64,000 nucleotides of DNA from Gammaproteobacteria bacterium (GCA_030425195.1 JAUIAV010000005.1:186001-250000); one strand, 5' to 3'. Positions 8,536 through 16,219 are shown, counted from the first letter of the stretch. Numbers and translations are program-made. Notes: generated by a model not told the origin, from the letters alone.

Positions 8536-9111
8536 ATGAAGATCCGACCCATGAACAGAACCATCAGAATCGTCACCCCCGCGTTCGTGACCCTGGCCCT
8601 GCTCTCCGGCACTGCCGGGAGCGCGCAGGCCCAGCCACCGGACGATCGGTTTCCGATCTCCGTGGAGGAAGCCGAAGCGCATCGTGCCCGGATCTTCACA
8701 GAGGTGGATTCGAACGGAGACGGGCTGGTGAGCGCCGAGGAATTCGCCGCCGCCGAGGGCCCGCGCGGACACCGCGGCGGCAAACGGCCACCCCGGCCGT
8801 CCGGCGGTGAATTCGGCCGTGAGATGCCGAGCGAAGAGCAGATCACAGCCATGGACGAGGCGCTGTTCGATGCGCTGGACGGAAACGGTGACGGCGTGCT
8901 GAGCCGGTCGGAGTTCTCCCGCGAGGCCCTGTCCCAGGCGAGGGCCGAGTCCCGCAAGTCCCGTTTCTTCGAAAGAGCGGACACCAACGGAGACGGCTAT
9001 CTCTCCCCGGACGAGTTCCCGCCCCGGAGACTGGCGGAACTGGACACGAATGGAGACGGTCAGATCACGCGCGATGAGATGCCGCGTCACCCGCGCTCGA
9101 CGGGCGGCTGA
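8536..9111 (+). CDS. Exported four-EF-hand protein
   Basis: About 191 residues with a signal peptide (TPAFVTLALLSGTAGSAQAQ, cleavage after AQA). Four EF-hand calcium loops can be read: DSNGDGLVSAEE, DGNGDGVLSRSE, DTNGDGYLSPDE and DTNGDGQITRDE, each with the D-x-N/D-x-D-G-x-x-x-x-x-E ligand pattern (the last two close together). It is probably a periplasmic Ca2+-binding or sensing protein. ATG 8536 is preceded by GAGGAA; an ATG at 8518 is an alternative. It lies 15 nt before the ECF sigma gene and likely belongs to that regulatory cluster. Confidence 0.85.
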   Translation: MKIRPMNRTIRIVTPAFVTLALLSGTAGSAQAQPPDDRFPISVEEAEAHRARIFTEVDSNGDGLVSAEEFAAAEGPRGHRGGKRPPRPSGGEFGREMPSEEQITAMDEALFDALDGNGDGVLSRSEFSREALSQARAESRKSRFFERADTNGDGYLSPDEFPPRRLAELDTNGDGQITRDEMPRHPRSTGG

Positions 9112-9126
9112 GGACCGTTCGGTCTC

Positions 9127-9756
9127 TTGTCTGGCGCACCCCCGGGAACGGACGCAGAGCCTCAGGACGATGATCTGATGGCAGCCGTGGCGGAAGGAGA
9201 TCACCGGGCATTCGAGGCCCTGGTGCATCGGCACCTGGACTCGATCCATGGTTATCTCCTGCGCCTGACCGGCTCACCGGCGGATGCGGAAGATCTTGCC
9301 CAGGACACTTTTCTCAGGGTCTGGCGCAAGGCGGACGGCTACCAGCCTGGACGGGTCAGGCTGACCACCTGGCTGCACACCATCGCTCACCGGCGCTGCG
9401 TGGATGTCTTCAGGAAGAAGAAGCGTGAGCTGACCGGAACGGAGATTCCGGAAGTGCCCGATCTCCAGGCCGATCCCGCAAAGACCCGGGAGGCAGGAGA
9501 AACACACCGGCTGCTGGACCTGGCGCTGCGTTCGCTGCCCGAACGGCAGCGTGCCGCCGTCCTGCTCTGTCAGGTGCAGGGTTTCAGCAACGCCCAGGCT
9601 GCCGAGATTCTCGGCGTCGGCACCCGGGCGCTCGAGTCCCTGCTGGCCCGGGGCCGGCGGGCGTTGCGCGAATCCCTGACCGAGCAGGGCGTGCTGGGCC
9701 GGCCGGCCGCGCCAGGCCGAACGGAAGCGCCAGGCCGAACGGAAGCGCCGAAATGA
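9127..9756 (+). CDS. ECF-type RNA polymerase sigma factor
   Basis: 209 residues from TTG 9127. Region 2 covers about residues 24-90 (DHRAFEALVHRHL, DAEDLAQDTFLRVWRKA, TTWLHTIAHRRCVD); region 4 covers about 130-182 (LPERQRAAVLLCQVQGFSNAQAA EILG, split here, then ALESLLARGRRALRE). There is no region 1 or 3, as in group IV sigma factors. The C-terminus carries a duplicated GRTEAP tail. The stop overlaps the start of the next gene (ATGA), the usual layout for a sigma and its antagonist. Targets are unknown; autoregulation is expected. Confidence 0.95.
   Translation: MSGAPPGTDAEPQDDDLMAAVAEGDHRAFEALVHRHLDSIHGYLLRLTGSPADAEDLAQDTFLRVWRKADGYQPGRVRLTTWLHTIAHRRCVDVFRKKKRELTGTEIPEVPDLQADPAKTREAGETHRLLDLALRSLPERQRAAVLLCQVQGFSNAQAAEILGVGTRALESLLARGRRALRESLTEQGVLGRPAAPGRTEAPGRTEAPK
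9711..9746. repeat. 18-bp tandem duplication in the sigma-factor tail
   Basis: Two identical 18-bp units (GCCAGGCCGAACGGAAGC) lie head to tail and encode PGRTEA twice in the last residues of the ECF sigma factor. The unit is a multiple of three, so the frame is kept. It is outside the sigma domains and looks like replication slippage. Confidence 0.85.
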
Positions 9757-10208
9757 GCTTAGAATCGGACGGGATCATGGATCTGAATACCTTCAACGAA
9801 CATCTGGACCGGCTGGGCGCCGACCTGGCAGCCTGGCCCGAGCCGCTGCGCGGTGAGGCGGAGCAGCTCGTCTCTGTCTCCCCGGAGGCCGCCGACGCTC
9901 ACGCCGACGCGCTGACGCTCGCCAATCTGCTGGCGGCCCTGCCGGCCGCCGGTGCGCCGCCCCATCTGGCGGCACGCATCGGTTCGCTGGCCGCAGATCC
10001 CTGGCAACGGCTGATGGACTGGTTCAGCGGCGCCCTGTGGCGGCCGGTTCTGGCAGCCTGCCTGCCGCTGACACTCGGTTTCGTCATCGGTCTGACGCTG
10101 AACCCGGTGCCGGAGGAAGACGCCTACCTTGCCGCCGACGTGGGCCTCATGGCGTTTTCGGAGAGCTATGCGGATCCGGTCGGGAACGGGGGGCTGAATG
10201 AAGACTAG
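9753..10208 (+). CDS. Anti-sigma-factor-like membrane protein
   Basis: 151 residues. A soluble N-terminal part (DLNTFNEHLDRLGADLAAWP, then ALTLANLLAALPAA) is followed by one hydrophobic helix (about 98-116, RPVLAACLPLTLGFVIGLTL) and a short outer tail. Position directly after, and overlapping, an ECF sigma gene together with one membrane helix suggests the membrane-bound antagonist of that sigma. There is no HxxxCxxC zinc anti-sigma motif. ATG 9753 has GGAAG 7 nt upstream; ATG 9777 is an alternative. The role is inferred from context. Confidence 0.75.
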   Translation: MSLESDGIMDLNTFNEHLDRLGADLAAWPEPLRGEAEQLVSVSPEAADAHADALTLANLLAALPAAGAPPHLAARIGSLAADPWQRLMDWFSGALWRPVLAACLPLTLGFVIGLTLNPVPEEDAYLAADVGLMAFSESYADPVGNGGLNED

Positions 10209-10734
10209 CCGTGCGCTGATCATCGGCCTGGCGCTCAGCCTGGCGCTCAATCTGGTGCTGGCGGGGGTGTTTCTCGGCCGCGCGGCGGGACCACGCCCGG
10301 AGATGCACCGGGTGGATCCGATCTTCGGCATGCGCCGTCTGATTACCGATCTCCCGGCGGAGCGGGCCGAAGCGCTGGCGCCTTACTACCGGGACTATTT
10401 CTCCGCGATGCGGCCACGATTCCGCGACATCCGCAGCACTCAGAAAGCACTGCGTGCCGCCATGCTCAGCGAACCGCTCGACGAGGCCGCACTGATCGAG
10501 GCCCTCGGTGCTTTCCAGGCGCAGCTGACGGATTCCCAGCGGGATCTGCAGAAGGCCTTCGTGGCGCTGGCTGCGGAGCTGACCCTCGATGAGCGGCGGA
10601 TGCTGGTGGAAAACATGGACCGTCGTCCCGATCGCCGGCGAGGTGAACGCCCTCCCGGCTTTCCCGGCGACCGTCCGCCGCCGGCGGATGACCGGCCCTT
10701 CCACCACATCAGACCGGAGCCGCCGCCGAAGTGA
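10198..10734 (+). CDS. Periplasmic metal-sensor-like protein (CnrX/Spy-type)
   Basis: 178 residues, overlapping the preceding gene by 11 nt. An N-terminal signal anchor (IIGLALSLALNLVLAGVFLG) is followed by an all-helical periplasmic domain (PEMHRVDPIFGMRRLITDLP ... QKALRAAMLSEP ... LTLDERRMLVENM) of the heavy-metal-resistance/Spy type, then a Pro/Arg-rich tail ending HHIRPEPPPK. In Cupriavidus CnrYXH this fold senses Ni/Co and controls an anti-sigma and ECF sigma; the order here (sigma, antagonist-like, sensor-like) is comparable. Met/His residues that could bind metal are present, but I cannot assign a ligand set. Confidence 0.75.
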   Translation: MKTSRALIIGLALSLALNLVLAGVFLGRAAGPRPEMHRVDPIFGMRRLITDLPAERAEALAPYYRDYFSAMRPRFRDIRSTQKALRAAMLSEPLDEAALIEALGAFQAQLTDSQRDLQKAFVALAAELTLDERRMLVENMDRRPDRRRGERPPGFPGDRPPPADDRPFHHIRPEPPPK

Positions 10735-11297
10735 ACGTCCGCGAGGCGCTCGACGAATTCATGGACCATACTCTGAAGTCCTATCCGGATCTTCGGGCAC
10801 CCTTTGATCCCGAATGGCGCTCGGCGGCGGAGGTGGGTGAGCCCGTGGATACTGACGGGGGCCGGCTGATCGCCTGGCATCCCACACCCAGGCATCCGGA
10901 CACGGCAGTCGGGGACTTCGCGCCACTCGAGCGGGCACTGGAGATCACCATCCATCCGGACATCAAAGCCTACTACGGTGCCTACTGGGCCGCGGGCCTG
11001 GAGGCCGAGGCGGTGAATGGTCATGTGAGCCTGCTGTTTCTCTGGAATCCCGATGACGTGACCCGGCTGAACGAGAATCTGATCGGACATGCCATGAGCA
11101 GGCAGCGGGCGAAGAGCGGCATGAGCGTCTTCTTCGCCTGCACAGAACCGGATTCGGAACTGTTCCTGAGCGTGGACAACGAATCCGGCGCCATCCTGCT
11201 GGAAAAGCCGGGATTCAGGCCTCTGAGACAGGTGGCCGACAACCTGGCCGGGTTCCTTCAGAGCCTGGTTCCCCGCGCACCCGTCCTGCACTCCTGA
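10731..11297 (+). CDS. syd: SecY-interacting protein Syd
   Basis: 188 residues from GTG 10731, overlapping the previous stop by 4 nt. Syd is a peripheral cytoplasmic protein that binds SecY and, in E. coli, monitors or disrupts faulty SecYEG complexes. Recognised from ERALEITIHPDIKAYYGAYW, LLFLWNPDDVTRLNENLIGH (listed as two parts: LLFLWNPDD and RLNENLIGH), and LEKPGFRPLRQVADNLAGFL, which line up with E. coli Syd over its length. Coupling to the sigma/sensor cluster suggests it is expressed in the same envelope response; that is inference. Confidence 0.9.
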   Translation: MNVREALDEFMDHTLKSYPDLRAPFDPEWRSAAEVGEPVDTDGGRLIAWHPTPRHPDTAVGDFAPLERALEITIHPDIKAYYGAYWAAGLEAEAVNGHVSLLFLWNPDDVTRLNENLIGHAMSRQRAKSGMSVFFACTEPDSELFLSVDNESGAILLEKPGFRPLRQVADNLAGFLQSLVPRAPVLHS

Positions 11298-11378
11298 GAC
11301 CCGACCGATTCCGTGACCCCCTTCCGTTTCCGGGGTCCGGGTTCCGGTAGCCTTTGGGAGATCAAGAGGGACACCATC

Positions 11379-12218
11379 ATGTCTGTCAGTTTTCTAACCG
11401 AAAACAGGACCATGCAAACCATTCGCGCGCGGGTGGCTTTTCACAGCCGTCAGCACGCGTTCGACAAGCGGATGCAGCAGATCACGGATTCGGAAGCCCC
11501 CGTTTCCACCGCGCAGCTCAGCGAGCTCTATGCCTTCTGGGGCGATCCGCTCAGCGCCGCGGACGAGCAGTTTCTGCGCAGCTGTCTGGCCGAAGCCAAT
11601 GCGGCGGAAGGGCCCATCATGCTGGCGGGTGCAAGCCTGCTCACCCTCATCCTGGGCGCGCTGTGCGACAGGGCGCCCATCAAGGGTAAGCAGGTCTGGT
11701 GCCTGGAGACCGACCGGCACTGGGCCAACCTGATCCGTTCCTGGCTCACCGAATACCGCGTGAACGGAGCGCATGTGATCCAGTCGCAGCCGAAGCTCTA
11801 TGAGGACTACGTCTGGTATGCGGTCGACACGGGGCGGCTGGCCAAGACCTACCGGCTGCTCATCTGCGATGGCGCGCGTTCCACCCCCAAGGGTGTGATC
11901 GGTGCCGTGCGTCGGCTCGGCGAACGTCTGGACTCCCGGTTCACGCTGCTCGCGCGCAACGTCCGGGACACGGCCGTGCTCCGCGAGCTGAACGGCTGGG
12001 CGAAAGAGAACAAGGCAACGCTCGCGCTCATCGACAAGCAGGAAGGTTTCATTAAGCTGACCCGGAATGTGGAGCAGACCGTGGGAGACAGACCCCTCCC
12101 TTCCGTGCGTGAAGCCGCCGCTCCGGGGAAACGTACTGCCGCTTCAGCGGTAAAGGCATCCGCGGCACGTTCGCCAGCTGCGGGGCAGCCCGGACGGAAA
12201 GTCGGCCAGAGTGCCTGA
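11379..12218 (+). CDS. Conserved hypothetical protein, possible class I methyltransferase fold
   Basis: 279 residues from ATG 11379 (AGAGGG upstream). The central part alternates hydrophobic strands and helices: PIMLAGASLLTLILGAL, GKQVWCLETDRHWANLIRSW, YRLLICDGARSTPKGVIGAV, FTLLARNVRD. A 'CLETDRHWANLIRSWL' strand with an acidic residue at its end, followed later by LICDGA, resembles the motif I/II layout of SAM-dependent methyltransferases, but no glycine-rich GxGxG loop is clear. The C-terminal 45 residues are Ala/Arg-rich and probably disordered. It precedes aroA by 40 nt. Function unknown. Confidence 0.65.
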   Translation: MSVSFLTENRTMQTIRARVAFHSRQHAFDKRMQQITDSEAPVSTAQLSELYAFWGDPLSAADEQFLRSCLAEANAAEGPIMLAGASLLTLILGALCDRAPIKGKQVWCLETDRHWANLIRSWLTEYRVNGAHVIQSQPKLYEDYVWYAVDTGRLAKTYRLLICDGARSTPKGVIGAVRRLGERLDSRFTLLARNVRDTAVLRELNGWAKENKATLALIDKQEGFIKLTRNVEQTVGDRPLPSVREAAAPGKRTAASAVKASAARSPAAGQPGRKVGQSA

Positions 12219-12258
12219 CTCTCGCGCCTGACCTGGCGGCGGTGTTTAATACGCCGCC

Positions 12259-13533
12259 ATGCAGACGCTGACCCTCCCCCCAACGGCCGCCTTGAGCGGC
12301 GATGTCACCATTCCCGGCTCGAAGAGCATTTCCAACCGGGCACTCCTGCTCGCCGCACTGGCCGAGGGCCGCACCCGGATCCGGAACCTGCTGGACAGCG
12401 ACGACACGCGCTACATGCGTTCGGCTCTCGATGCGCTCGGTGTGTACACGGAAACCCTGGGTGACGAACTCCTGGTCCAGGGTAAAGCCGGACCCCTGGT
12501 GCGCGGGGACCTCAGCCTGACGCTGGATCTGGGTCTCGCCGGTACCGCCTACCGGCCCCTGGCCGCGGCACTCACCGCTGGCAGCGGCCGTTTCGTGCTC
12601 GATGGCATCGCCCGCATGCGCGAGCGGCCCGTGGCACCCCTCGTCGACGGCCTGCGCCAGCTCGGCGCCTCCATCGACTATCTGGGTGCAGAGGGCTTTC
12701 CACCCATCCGGGTGACGGGCACCGGACTGGCGGGCGGGACCGTGCACATGCCTGGAGACATCTCCAGCCAGTTTCTCACCTCCCTGCTCATGGCCGCCCC
12801 TCTGGCCCGCGGGCCCGTGCAGGTGATCATCGACGGAGAGCAGGTCTCCAAACCGTATCTGGCGATTACCGAGCACCTCATGCACCGGTTCGGCGTGTCG
12901 ATCTCTCACGATGACTATCAGCGTTTCGAGATCACACCGGCCGTTTATCGGGCCCCGGAGACCTTCATGGTGGAAGGGGATGCCTCTTCCGCCAGCTACT
13001 TTCTCGCCGCCGGCGCCATTGCCGGTGACGGTGTGACCGTCATCGGGGTGGGCAGAGACAGTGTGCAGGGTGATGTGGCATTCGTGGATGTGCTGGAGGC
13101 CATGGGCGCACGGGTCACCCGGGAGCCCGAGCGCATCACCGTGAAACCCGGCACGCTCACCGGCGTGGACCTGGACCTGAATGCCATCCCCGATGCGGCC
13201 ATGACCCTGGCCGTGCTCGCCCTCTTCGCCAGCGGAACGACGACGATCCGCAACATCCATAACTGGCGGGTGAAGGAGACCGACCGTCTCGCGGCCATGT
13301 CCACGGAGTTGCGCAAGCTGGGCGCGTCCGTGGTGGAAGGCGTGGATTTCATTACCATCACCCCGCCGGAACGTCTGGTCAGCGCCCGCATCGACACCTA
13401 CGGCGACCACCGGATGGCCATGTGCTTCTCCCTCGCCTGTCTGGGTGGCGTGCCCGTGACGATCAACGATCCGGATTGCGTGAGCAAGACGTTTCCCGAC
13501 TACTTCGAGCGGTTCGAGGCGCTCAGACGTTAG
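12259..13533 (+). CDS. aroA: 3-phosphoshikimate 1-carboxyvinyltransferase (EPSP synthase)
   Basis: 424 residues, normal length. Transfers enolpyruvyl from PEP to shikimate-3-phosphate in aromatic amino-acid synthesis. Visible: K22 in PGSKSISNRALL, RPVAPLVDGLRQLGA, the catalytic Asp in NAIPDAAMTLA, the Glu in RVKETDRLAAM, and YGDHRMAMCFS. The PEP/glyphosate loop reads LGLAGTAYRP (91-100) instead of the usual LGNAGTAMRP: the Asn is Leu and the Met is Tyr, while G95 (the G96 position of E. coli) is kept. There is no Shine-Dalgarno; TTTAAT ends 8 nt before ATG, suggesting a leaderless mRNA. The 3' end overlaps the convergent tetR by 4 nt. Confidence 0.95.
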   Translation: MQTLTLPPTAALSGDVTIPGSKSISNRALLLAALAEGRTRIRNLLDSDDTRYMRSALDALGVYTETLGDELLVQGKAGPLVRGDLSLTLDLGLAGTAYRPLAAALTAGSGRFVLDGIARMRERPVAPLVDGLRQLGASIDYLGAEGFPPIRVTGTGLAGGTVHMPGDISSQFLTSLLMAAPLARGPVQVIIDGEQVSKPYLAITEHLMHRFGVSISHDDYQRFEITPAVYRAPETFMVEGDASSASYFLAAGAIAGDGVTVIGVGRDSVQGDVAFVDVLEAMGARVTREPERITVKPGTLTGVDLDLNAIPDAAMTLAVLALFASGTTTIRNIHNWRVKETDRLAAMSTELRKLGASVVEGVDFITITPPERLVSARIDTYGDHRMAMCFSLACLGGVPVTINDPDCVSKTFPDYFERFEALRR

Positions 13534-14048
13534 AGCACGTCGCCGGCAGGCCCGGTGCGCAGATCCGGCCGCAACTTGAGGCGCGGCTTCGGCGGCCGGG
13601 CCGTGGGGGTCAGGTGCGCCAGCGATCGTCGCAGCGCCTCCTGCCGTCCCCGCTCGCCTTCCGGGTTGCCGAGCAGGCGATCGGCCGCTTCCGGCAGCAG
13701 GCTCGTGAGCAGCACCAGCCCCATTCCGGCTGCACCGCCTGCGCCTTCGAACTTCGCCAGCACCCCGGACAGATCCGGCAACCGGTCCTCGGCCACCCCA
13801 TGGCAGACGAGGCGCCATTCGTCCGGGTGCGCGTCTTCCGGCGCCATCAGAATCCGTTCCACGGACTGAGCGAGCACCGCATCGAACAGTGCCTCCTTGT
13901 CCCCCACGTAGTGATACAGCAACCGCTTGTTCATGCCGGCAGCCCGGGCAATGTCATCCACCCGGGCCCCGCGCAGGCCGGCCCGGGCGAACTCGGAGCG
14001 TGCGGCACTGAGCAGCTGGTGGACTTTCTCGGTACGGTCCTGCTTCAT
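13530..14048 (-). CDS. TetR-family transcriptional regulator
   Basis: 172 residues from ATG 14048. The N-terminal TetR helix-turn-helix is clear: VHQLLSAARSEFARAGLRGA, then VDDIARAAGMNKRLLYHYVGDKEALFDAVL. The C-terminal ligand domain is short and diverged, ending in a Pro/Lys/Arg-rich tail. The frame extends upstream to 14099, but the alternative starts fall within a palindrome that is probably the operator. That palindrome (14059-14074) ends 11 nt before the ATG, so autorepression is likely. The ligand and other targets are unknown; no transporter or enzyme gene is divergent from it. Confidence 0.85.
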   Translation of the reverse strand: MKQDRTEKVHQLLSAARSEFARAGLRGARVDDIARAAGMNKRLLYHYVGDKEALFDAVLAQSVERILMAPEDAHPDEWRLVCHGVAEDRLPDLSGVLAKFEGAGGAAGMGLVLLTSLLPEAADRLLGNPEGERGRQEALRRSLAHLTPTARPPKPRLKLRPDLRTGPAGDVL

Positions 14049-14058
14049 CCATGAGATA

Positions 14059-14074
14059 GTAACCATCCGGTTAC
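14059..14074. promoter_or_regulatory. Candidate TetR operator 1
   Basis: GTAACC-ATCC-GGTTAC is a perfect 6+6 inverted repeat with a 4-bp spacer, centred about 18 bp upstream of the TetR start codon. A repressor dimer here would block transcription start or early elongation of its own gene. Confidence 0.65.
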
Positions 14075-14163
14075 CACTGATCCAGCCCAAGGTACTCACC
14101 TGTCTGACGTTGCCGTCCGGCGAACCCGGGCTGACCGCCTGGCTCGATCAGCCGCCTTCGAAT

Positions 14164-14179
14164 GTAACCATATGGTTAC
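14164..14179. promoter_or_regulatory. Candidate TetR operator 2
   Basis: GTAACCATATGGTTAC is a perfect 16-bp palindrome with the same GTAACC/GGTTAC arms and spacing as operator 1. Their centres are 105 bp apart, close to ten helical turns, in the intergenic region between ogt and the TetR gene. Confidence 0.65.
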
Positions 14180-14262
14180 TACCAGCCTGAGACATCCGCC
14201 GAATCCGGTACCGCAAGTGAACGGGAGCCGGGAAGGATCGCACATCTGGTCATAAGCCCAGT

Positions 14263-14288
14263 AAAAAAGGGGTAACCATCTAGTTACC
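14263..14288 (-). terminator. ogt terminator that also resembles the TetR operator
   Basis: Read on the minus strand: GGTAAC-TAGATG-GTTACC followed by CC and six T. The hairpin contains the ogt stop codon (TAG) in its loop. A 6-bp stem plus T6 fits a weak Rho-independent terminator for the alkA-ogt transcript. The inner 16 bp (14272-14287) is also a one-mismatch version of the GTAACC/GGTTAC palindrome, so it may be a third repressor site; the two readings are not exclusive. Confidence 0.55.
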
Positions 14289-14768
14289 GAACAGACCGGA
14301 ATGACGGGTTTCCAGATCGAGAAGGAAGCGCTTGCTGTCCAGACCGCCACCGAAACCGGTCAGCGTGCCATCACTCCCGATGACCCGGTGGCAGGGAATG
14401 ATGATGGGAATCGGGTTGGACCCGTTGGCGCTGCCTACGGCCCGAACCGCCTTCGGATTTCCGATCTGTTCCGCGATGTCACGGTAGGACCGGGTCTCGC
14501 CGTACGGAATCTCCCGGAGCGCTGCCAGCACCGATGCCTGGAAGGGCGTGGCATCCGGATTCAGATCCACGTCGAACACCTTCCGCTCCCCGGCGAAGTA
14601 CTGCTCGAGCTGTGCTCGGGTTTTTCTGAACGGTTCATCGAACCGCTCCCAATCCGGATCCGCTCCCCGAGCGAGCTTGCCGCTCGAGAAACCCACCACC
14701 TTGAGGCTGTGCTGGTCGCCCGCGAGCAGCAGACGTCCGATGGGGCTGTCCATATAGGAATAGAACAT
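14280..14768 (-). CDS. ogt: Methylated-DNA--protein-cysteine S-methyltransferase
   Basis: 162 residues. A suicide repair protein that moves the methyl group from O6-methylguanine to its own cysteine. The active-site motif PCHRVI puts the acceptor at C126, preceded by VGSANGSNPIPIII; the helix-turn-helix part (TPFQASVLAALREIPYGET) and the recognition segment SYRDIAEQIGNP are present, as is the late TGFGGGLD loop. Its ATG overlaps the stop of the Ada-AlkA gene (TGATG), so the two alkylation-repair genes are translationally coupled. Confidence 0.95.
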   Translation of the reverse strand: MFYSYMDSPIGRLLLAGDQHSLKVVGFSSGKLARGADPDWERFDEPFRKTRAQLEQYFAGERKVFDVDLNPDATPFQASVLAALREIPYGETRSYRDIAEQIGNPKAVRAVGSANGSNPIPIIIPCHRVIGSDGTLTGFGGGLDSKRFLLDLETRHSGLFGN

Positions 14769-16219
14769 CAGTTTCTCCTCTTCGACGCCGTCCGAGGCGA
14801 CGTCCGGGCGGCATCTCGCTGCCGCCGTTCACCTTCCAGTCTCCAGAGTGCCATGACCGCATAGGCCCGCCAGGGTCGCCAGGCTTCCGAGCGGTCGCGA
14901 CTCCCGGCCGGCTTCATGCCGAGCACCTTCAGAACCACCCAGTCCGAATCCGGAAATGCATCCGGATCCCGGGCGACCCGCATACCGATGTATCCGGCGG
15001 TCCAGGGCCCGATCCCGGGCAGCCGAACCAGCGCATCGGTCAGCTCCTCCGGCTCGGCGCTTTCATCGAGCACCAGCGAACCATCCAGCACGGCCCGTGA
15101 CAGCGTGCGCACCGCCTCGCCCCGCCTGCCCGGCATGCCGATAGCGGACACATCCGCCTCTGCGAGGGTCGCCGGCGGCGGGAAGTCGCCACCACCGAAC
15201 TGTTCACAGAGGCGAACGGCCAGGTCCCTGGCCCGGGCGACACTCACCTGCTGACCGAGAATGGCGCGCACGGCGATCTCGTAGCCGTCCCAGGCGCCCG
15301 GAACCCGGAGGCCGGGGTTCCGGGCGATGCAATCGGCCAGCAGCGGATCTTCGAGCAGCACGGCTTCGATGGCCTGGGGATCCGAATCGAGATCGAAGAC
15401 CCGCCTGACCCTGGCCAGCAGGTCGCCCAGATGCGTTATCCCCGCCGGGGGTATGGACACCTCGAGCCCATCGCCCGTCCAGCGCACCCGCAACCAGCCC
15501 GCTCGCCCGCCATCGTGAAAGAGAGCCCGCCGGTATTCACCCTCCACCACCTCTTCCAGCCCGGGCAGTGCCCGGGCCTCGAGAAAATCGAACACCCAGG
15601 ACGCGTGGTAGGGACCGCGCACGGGCAGCTGCAGCACGATGTCCGCGTCAGGCTCGGCATTTCTGAGCCGCCGGAGCTCCCTCGGTGGACGGCCGTAGGC
15701 CTCCTTCATCTCGTCATTGAAACGGCGCAGGCTGCCGAAGCCCGCCCGCAGGGCGACCTCGGCCAGCGGCAGGGTCGAGCTGTCGATCAGACGCTTTGCC
15801 AGCTGAACGCGCCGGGTTCTCGCCAGGCTCTTCGGGGTGGCTTTCAGGGCATCGAGAAAGAGACGGTTCAGATGCCGGCCGGTGATGCCGAGCCGCTCCG
15901 CCAGCGCTTCCACCGGATGCGTGTCGAGAAACCCCGCATCGATGAGGCGCAGACCGCGCACCACCGTGTCGTTGGCGAGCGTCCACTCCGGCAGCCGGCG
16001 CGCGGTCTCCGGCCGGCAGCGCAGACAGGGCCGGAAACCCGCATCCTGAGCAGCCGCCGGGGTCGGGAAATAGCGCACGTTGTCCTCCGCCGGGACCCGG
16101 GCCGGGCACACCGGCCGGCAGTAGATGCCGGTGGTGAGCACGCCGACGATGAAACGTCCGTCGAATCGCGGATCCCGCGCTTTCCGCGCCCGCTGACAGA
16201 CTTCCGGTTCTGGTAGCAT
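14768..16219 (-). CDS. Ada metal-binding/AraC/AlkA fusion: DNA-3-methyladenine glycosylase II
   Basis: 483 residues with three modules. (1) Ada N-terminal zinc domain (1-75) with ligands C34, C38, C65 and C68 (TTGIYCRPVCPARVP and FRPCLRC); the first of these corresponds to the methyl-accepting C38 of E. coli Ada. (2) AraC-type DNA-binding domain (about 85-185). (3) AlkA N-terminal domain and HhH-GPD glycosylase (about 195-470) with LPGIGPWTAGYI and an Asp-containing PDSDW loop at the catalytic position. It should both sense methyl-phosphotriesters and excise alkylated bases, activating its own operon as Ada does. The fusion layout is known in other bacteria; ogt supplies the missing Ada C-terminal activity. 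Confidence 0.92.
   Translation of the reverse strand: MLPEPEVCQRARKARDPRFDGRFIVGVLTTGIYCRPVCPARVPAEDNVRYFPTPAAAQDAGFRPCLRCRPETARRLPEWTLANDTVVRGLRLIDAGFLDTHPVEALAERLGITGRHLNRLFLDALKATPKSLARTRRVQLAKRLIDSSTLPLAEVALRAGFGSLRRFNDEMKEAYGRPPRELRRLRNAEPDADIVLQLPVRGPYHASWVFDFLEARALPGLEEVVEGEYRRALFHDGGRAGWLRVRWTGDGLEVSIPPAGITHLGDLLARVRRVFDLDSDPQAIEAVLLEDPLLADCIARNPGLRVPGAWDGYEIAVRAILGQQVSVARARDLAVRLCEQFGGGDFPPPATLAEADVSAIGMPGRRGEAVRTLSRAVLDGSLVLDESAEPEELTDALVRLPGIGPWTAGYIGMRVARDPDAFPDSDWVVLKVLGMKPAGSRDRSEAWRPWRAYAVMALWRLEGERRQRDAARTSPRTASKRRN

Noticed and set aside
14096-14350. An 84-codon minus-strand frame between ogt and the TetR gene
   Set aside because: It crosses the operator palindromes and the 3' end of ogt in another frame, and has no ribosome site or recognisable sequence.
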